Assembly (NCBI GenBank): GCA_017745115.1
Contig: JAGIAA010000035.1
Coordinates: 1-30,689, forward strand
DNA length: 30,689 bases
Reading direction: 5' to 3'
DNA from: Sphingobium sp.
Lineage (GTDB): Bacteria > Pseudomonadota > Alphaproteobacteria > Sphingomonadales > Sphingomonadaceae
In this document: piece by piece, positions 27,457 through 30,689 of the stretch
Position numbering within the stretch: the first letter of the stretch is position 1
Layout: each line of letters starts with the position of its first letter
Made by a program: the position numbers and the translations under genes
Notes under the pieces: generated by a model
Database searches by the model: none
The model's input: the letters and a program-made list of their open reading frames with translations, nothing else
Told to the model about the DNA's origin: nothing

Positions 27457-27466
27457 GCGGACTTCG

Positions 27467-27976
27467 TCAAAAGGCTGGATAGCCTCTGACGAAGCTCCGC
27501 ATTCGTGCGGACCCGAGGGGCGTCAGCCCAACTGTTCGGCGTTCCAGGTTTGCCCCGGTAACGACCGCCAGTCCCGCGTGAATGAGAGATTCGATGACGG
27601 CTTGTGCTTCGTCGTCATCGAGCATGTTGACGAGCGCAAGCGTTCCGTGCGTGAGCGAAACACTCTTGAGCTCGCCAAGAAAGAGCGAAAGCGTCATCGC
27701 CATAGCGCTGTCGGCCATGACGGAGCGGCGAAAATGTTGATCGCGGACCTTGACCAGTTCGTGAAGGCGCACAGCGCGGACCGCCAGCTCCAGGTCGTCG
27801 GTCGCAACCGAGCCCAGCGCGTCCTCGCTCGTCATCATATGGAGAATGGCACCCGCCTCGAACGTCACTTGCTGGTGCCCCTTTTCTCGCAAAAACCGGA
27901 AGGCCGAATTCAGCTGCCGATCACCAACTTCGCGAGGTTGACTACATCCATATGCGTTCGAACACATGTCCCGCAC
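27467..27976 (-). CDS. Winged-helix (MarR-like) regulator, paralogue B
   Basis: Up to 169 residues. The C-terminal 92 residues match paralogue A almost block for block: QHFRRSVMADSAMAMTLSLF, then LALVNMLDDDEAQAVIESLI as the helix-turn-helix region, AGLAVVTG, and RRTVGLTPLGSARMRSF as wing and last helix. The first 75 residues have no counterpart in A and no recognised domain. Start choice is uncertain: GTG 27976 and ATG 27967 both follow a candidate promoter closely but lack a ribosome site; the MM at 27838/27835 would give a protein the size of A. A palindrome covers the candidate -35 upstream, which fits autorepression, a habit of MarR-type genes. DNA binding is inferred and the effector is unknown. 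Confidence 0.72.
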   Translation of the reverse strand: MRDMCSNAYGCSQPREVGDRQLNSAFRFLREKGHQQVTFEAGAILHMMTSEDALGSVATDDLELAVRAVRLHELVKVRDQHFRRSVMADSAMAMTLSLFLGELKSVSLTHGTLALVNMLDDDEAQAVIESLIHAGLAVVTGANLERRTVGLTPLGSARMRSFVRGYPAF

Positions 27977-28010
27977 TTGACCGACAGTGCATCGGGCTCA
28001 GCGGAAGATT

Positions 28011-28038
28011 AGAATACAAATGATCTATTGCGTGGCAA
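28011..28038 (-). promoter_or_regulatory. Candidate sigma70 promoter of winged-helix gene B
   Basis: On the minus strand TTGCCA (28038-28033) and TATTCT (28016-28011) are spaced 16 bases apart in an AT-rich stretch. Transcription would start near 28004, about 28 bases before the GTG at 27976. Confidence 0.45.
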
Positions 28039-28064
28039 TAATCTTGCGCGATTGAGTAGCAATC
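28027..28064. promoter_or_regulatory. Two adjacent inverted repeats, candidate operators
   Basis: ATTGC-GTG-GCAAT (28027-28039) overlaps the candidate -35 element. GATTG-AGTAG-CAATC (28050-28064) lies just upstream of it. The TTGC/GCAA half-sites resemble known MarR-family operators. Binding by the adjacent winged-helix proteins is inferred. Confidence 0.45.
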
Positions 28065-28092
28065 TAATTTATTGGACCTGAAGGCATCGAGC

Positions 28093-28114
28093 CGGGTTCC
28101 CCTTCGGGAACCCG
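28093..28114. terminator. Hairpin after the DUF2171 gene
   Basis: CGGGTTCCC (28093-28101) pairs perfectly with GGGAACCCG (28106-28114) around CTTC. It lies 20 bases past the DUF2171 stop on the minus strand. No T run follows, so termination would be imperfect; mRNA end protection is the alternative. Confidence 0.5.
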
Positions 28115-28134
28115 AACGGCAGGAGCAAGCGTGA

Positions 28135-28401
28135 TCAGCGCTTATCGTCGGCCAGCGCGTCACCGCCTTCTTCCTCCTCAAGCAAGGCAGCATTGGCGCC
28201 GTTTGCCGACAGACGAACCTGATTGTCCTCGACCGCTGCGACAAGTCCGCCCGAGATATAGTGATGGTGACCTTCATGCGAGCCGCTGTCGGCCTTGATC
28301 AGTTTGATCCGGTCGCCCTCGACACGGTCGACGGTTCCAAGATGCACGCCGTCCGCCCCGACGACGTTCATGTGTTCCTTGATACGGCTGAGATCGGTCA
28401 T
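28135..28401 (-). CDS. DUF2171 domain protein
   Basis: An 88-residue soluble protein with the DUF2171 pattern: IKEHMNVVGADGVHLGTVDR, VEGDRIKLIKAD and HHHYISGGLVAAVEDNQVRL. The fold is expected to be a small beta-barrel like the PRC-barrel; the role is not established. The His cluster GSHEGHHHYI might bind metal, which is a guess. The acidic tail (LLEEEEGGDALADDKR) is typical. ATG 28401 is decided by a perfect AGGAGG five bases upstream; the frame extends to 28428 but is not needed. It is flanked by the pnp terminator upstream and its own hairpin downstream, so it is probably expressed alone. Confidence 0.86.
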   Translation of the reverse strand: MTDLSRIKEHMNVVGADGVHLGTVDRVEGDRIKLIKADSGSHEGHHHYISGGLVAAVEDNQVRLSANGANAALLEEEEGGDALADDKR

Positions 28402-28466
28402 GCAGGCCTCCTGTGCTGTGTTGATCAAACGTCCCAGCGGACGAATGGATGCGGGTGGCCGGATAC

Positions 28467-28494
28467 AAAAAAGCCCCGCATCGCTGCGGGGCTT
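28467..28494 (-). terminator. Rho-independent terminator of pnp
   Basis: Read on the minus strand, AAGCCCCGCA and TGCGGGGCTT form a perfect 10-bp stem with a 4-base loop (28471-28494). Six T (complement of 28467-28472) overlap and follow the stem base. It lies 24 bases past the pnp stop. Confidence 0.93.
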
Positions 28495-28518
28495 CCTTGT
28501 CTGTTGCTAAGCGGATGC

Positions 28519-30648
28519 TCAGTCGTCGTCGCGCGTCAGGAATGCAGGCGCGAACTCAGGCGCCGGGCCATCATCGCCGCCTTCACCGCGCTCGCGGCGT
28601 GGGCCACGATCGCCGCGCTCGCCACCGCGACCACCGCCGTCACGACGCGGGCCGCGATCCCGGCCACCGCGATCGCCACGGTCGCCGCCACGGCCACCCC
28701 GGTCGCCGCGATCACCCCGGTCGCTGCGCGGTTCGCGCGGCGGACGGGTGTCCTCGAGCTCGGCGCCAGTCTCCTGGTCGACAACCCGCATCGACAGGCG
28801 GACCTTGCCGCGCTGATCGATCTCGAGCACCTTGACCTTGACTTCCTGGCCTTCGCTCAGGACGTCGGAGACCTTTTCGACCCGCTCGTTGCGGATCTCG
28901 GACACATGGACGAGACCGTCCTTGCCGCCCATGAAGTTCACGAACGCGCCGAAGTCGACCAGGTTCACGACCTTGCCGTTGTAGATCTTGCCGACTTCCG
29001 CTTCTTCGACGATGCCGAGGATCCAGGCCTTGGCGGCCTCGATCTGCGAGAGGTCGGACGAGCTGATCTTGATGATGCCCTCATCGTCGATATCGACCTT
29101 GGCGCCAGTTTCCGCGACGATCTCGCGAATGACCTTGCCGCCCGTGCCGATGACGTCGCGGATCTTCGACTTGTCGATCTGGATCGTCTCGATGCGGGGG
29201 GCGTGAGCGCTGAGCTCGGTGCGGGTTTCGCCGAGAGCCTTGCTCATCTCGCCCAGGATGTGCGCACGGCCGTCCTTGGCCTGACGCAGCGCAGCCTCGA
29301 AGATCTCCTTGGTGATGCCGGCGACCTTGATGTCCATCTGCATCGTGGTGATGCCTTCGGAGGTACCGGCGACCTTGAAGTCCATGTCGCCGAGATGGTC
29401 CTCGTCACCCAGGATGTCGGAGAGGACAGTGAAGTCCTTACCTTCCAGGATGAGGCCCATGGCGATGCCCGAGACGGGGCGCTTCAGGGGAACGCCCGCG
29501 TCCATCATCGAGAGCGAGCCGCCGCAGACGGTTGCCATCGAGGAGGAGCCGTTGGACTCGGTGATGTCCGAGAGCACGCGGATCGTATAGGGGAAGTCTT
29601 CCTTGCTCGGCAGCACCGGATGCAGCGCGCGCCAGGCGAGCTTGCCATGGCCGACTTCGCGACGGCCCGGGGCGCCGAAGCGGCCCACTTCGCCGACCGA
29701 ATAGGGCGGGAAGTTATAGTGCAGCATGAAGCTCTCGTACGAGAGACCGGTCAGGCCGTCGATCATCTGCTCGGCGTCCTTGGTGCCGAGCGTGGTCGTG
29801 CAGATCGACTGGGTCTCGCCACGCGTGAACAGCGCCGAGCCGTGCGTGCGCGGCAGGAAGCCGACCATCGCTTCGATCGGACGGATCTGCGTCGTGGTGC
29901 GGCCGTCGATGCGCTGACCGTCCTTGAGGATGGCCGTGCGGACGATCTCGGCTTCCAGCTTCTTGGTCAGCTTGATGCCGGCCATGACTTCCTGCGGCGA
30001 GAGCCCCTCTTCCACGAAGAATGCCTTCGCCTTGGCGCGCGCCTCATTGAGCGCATCCGAGCGGGCCGACTTGTTGGTGAGCTTGTAGGCTGCCGCGATG
30101 TCGGTGCCGATCAGTTTCTTGAGCTTGGCCTTGAGCTCCGCCGTGTTGTCGGTGAGATCGATTTCCCACGGGTCCTTCGCAGCCTTCTCGGCGAGCTTGA
30201 TGATCGCGTCGACGACCTTCTTGCTCGCCTCGTGGGCGAACAGGACGGCACCGAGCATGACATCTTCCGAAAGCTCCTTGGCTTCGGACTCGACCATCAT
30301 CACGGCCGTGTCGGTCGCGGCGACGACGAGGTCGAGCTCGCCGGTCTTCACTTCCTCGAGGCTCGGATTGAGCTGATATTCGCCATCCTTGTAGCCGACG
30401 CGCGCGGCGCCGATCGGGCCGAGGAACGGCACGCCCGAGATGGTGAGCGCAGCCGAAGCGGCGACCATCGCGACGATATCGGGCTCATTCTCGCCATCGA
30501 AGGAGAGAACCTGCGCGATCACGTTGATCTCGTTGTAGAAGCCTTCGGGGAACAGCGGGCGGACCGGACGGTCGATGAGACGGGAGACGAGCGTCTCCTT
30601 CTCGGTGGCGCCACGCTCGCGCTTGAAGAAGCCACCCGGAATGCGCCC
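28519..30648 (-). CDS. pnp: Polyribonucleotide nucleotidyltransferase (PNPase), N-terminus missing
   Basis: About 709 residues are present; roughly the first 75 are absent. PNPase degrades RNA 3' to 5' using phosphate and is a degradosome component. Visible parts in order: the end of the first RNase PH domain ([39 protein letters not shown]); the helical linker; the second RNase PH domain with the metal-binding acidic block [20 protein letters not shown]; a KH domain ([20 protein letters not shown]); and an S1 domain ([20 protein letters not shown]). Last comes an unusual tail of about 55 residues made of RG, RGD and RGG repeats ending in AFLTRDDD. The reading frame leaves PNPase homology at the GRIPGG codons (about 30648); the last 41 bases of the window do not encode the expected FFPLTVxYQEK segment. 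This looks like an assembly break rather than a natural truncation. Confidence 0.94.
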   Translation of the reverse strand, partial: GRIPGGFFKRERGATEKETLVSRLIDRPVRPLFPEGFYNEINVIAQVLSFDGENEPDIVAMVAASAALTISGVPFLGPIGAARVGYKDGEYQLNPSLEEVKTGELDLVVAATDTAVMMVESEAKELSEDVMLGAVLFAHEASKKVVDAIIKLAEKAAKDPWEIDLTDNTAELKAKLKKLIGTDIAAAYKLTNKSARSDALNEARAKAKAFFVEEGLSPQEVMAGIKLTKKLEAEIVRTAILKDGQRIDGRTTTQIRPIEAMVGFLPRTHGSALFTRGETQSICTTTLGTKDAEQMIDGLTGLSYESFMLHYNFPPYSVGEVGRFGAPGRREVGHGKLAWRALHPVLPSKEDFPYTIRVLSDITESNGSSSMATVCGGSLSMMDAGVPLKRPVSGIAMGLILEGKDFTVLSDILGDEDHLGDMDFKVAGTSEGITTMQMDIKVAGITKEIFEAALRQAKDGRAHILGEMSKALGETRTELSAHAPRIETIQIDKSKIRDVIGTGGKVIREIVAETGAKVDIDDEGIIKISSSDLSQIEAAKAWILGIVEEAEVGKIYNGKVVNLVDFGAFVNFMGGKDGLVHVSEIRNERVEKVSDVLSEGQEVKVKVLEIDQRGKVRLSMRVVDQETGAELEDTRPPREPRSDRGDRGDRGGRGGDRGDRGGRDRGPRRDGGGRGGERGDRGPRRERGEGGDDGPAPEFAPAFLTRDDD

Positions 30649-30689
30649 GGGGAGAGGACGACATCGGCATCGACGAACAGCAGCAGGTC
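30649..30689 (-). other. Non-pnp sequence at the contig end
   Basis: None of the three minus-strand frames encodes the PNPase residues expected before GRIPGG. One frame instead reads [18 protein letters not shown] (codons from 30689 to 30636), which resembles the DxD region of a family 2 glycosyltransferase. The overlap with pnp is about 14 bases (GGGCGCATTCCGGG). Confidence 0.5.

Larger units (their letters stand above)
27133..27466. other. 334-bp intergenic region rich in inverted repeats
   Basis: No open frame is supported here. The stretch, partly AT-richer than its surroundings, separates the two paralogous winged-helix genes. It contains a 6-bp inverted repeat (AGGTAG 27225-27230 with CTACCT 27237-27242), a 10-base palindrome GATGATCATC (27215-27224), a 14-base palindrome (27278-27291), a GTTCA-T-TGAAC repeat (27367-27377) and the large nested repeat 27387-27456. 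The promoter and operator of the downstream winged-helix gene probably lie within it. A short structured RNA is possible. Confidence 0.5.

Noticed and set aside
27472..27485. AGGCT-GGAT-AGCCT hairpin followed by T on the minus strand, terminator-like
   Set aside because: It is formed by the last codons of winged-helix gene B; the stem is only 5 bp and the T run is three bases.
27251..28012. Plus-strand frame of 253 codons across the winged-helix gene B region
   Set aside because: The minus-strand frame has a paralogue with a conserved domain; this frame has none and spans the inverted-repeat region.
28590..28740. Repetitive GC-rich stretch that could be taken for a CRISPR or tandem repeat
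   Set aside because: It encodes the in-frame RG/RGD tail of PNPase; units are irregular and there are no spacers.

Overview
The window reads as a GC-rich alphaproteobacterial chromosome segment, most likely from the Sphingomonadaceae. This is inferred from the gene types and order: TamA-TamB, DUF1465 (RcdA-like) beside DUF465, sdhC-D-A, bamD-recN-ligA and DUF2171. No rRNA or tRNA gene, CRISPR array, transposase or phage gene was seen. Partial genes at both ends (glnA on the left, pnp on the right) suggest a complete short contig or a cut from one.

Left part (1-11500). The end of glnA closes with a textbook terminator. It is followed by a lipoprotein that joins a cadherin-like domain to a PQQ-type sugar dehydrogenase (GSDH) propeller. 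On the minus strand a CHASE3 hybrid histidine kinase lies downstream of tamA-tamB, the outer-membrane translocation and assembly module; tamA and tamB overlap by one base. Upstream of tamA are an RcdA-like DUF1465 gene and a DUF465 gene, and a second, 53-residue DUF465 gene diverges from them.

Middle part (11500-21100). The minus strand carries sdhC-sdhD-sdhA, followed not by sdhB but by a SAM methyltransferase and a secreted retropepsin-like protein whose catalytic motif is degenerate. Divergent from sdhC is a soluble chemotaxis-type signalling protein, then prmA overlapping a secreted CE15 glucuronoyl-esterase-like gene. A convergent MFS exporter follows.

Right part (21100-30689). bamD, recN, a small membrane protein and ligA form a tight minus-strand block for envelope assembly and DNA repair. 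Upstream of bamD lies a 1.7 kb, partly AT-richer accessory-looking stretch (about 26450-28130). It holds two paralogous winged-helix (MarR-like) genes and an unusual density of inverted repeats. A DUF2171 gene and pnp, which has an Arg/Gly/Asp-rich tail and its own terminator, complete the window.

The most unusual features are the winged-helix pair with its structured intergenic DNA and a palindrome over a candidate promoter, the degenerate retropepsin beside sdhCDA, the soluble signalling protein with no obvious heme ligand, and the right-hand end, where pnp breaks into unrelated sequence and may be an assembly chimera. I found no complete, clearly new multi-gene system; the winged-helix locus is the best candidate for something undescribed.
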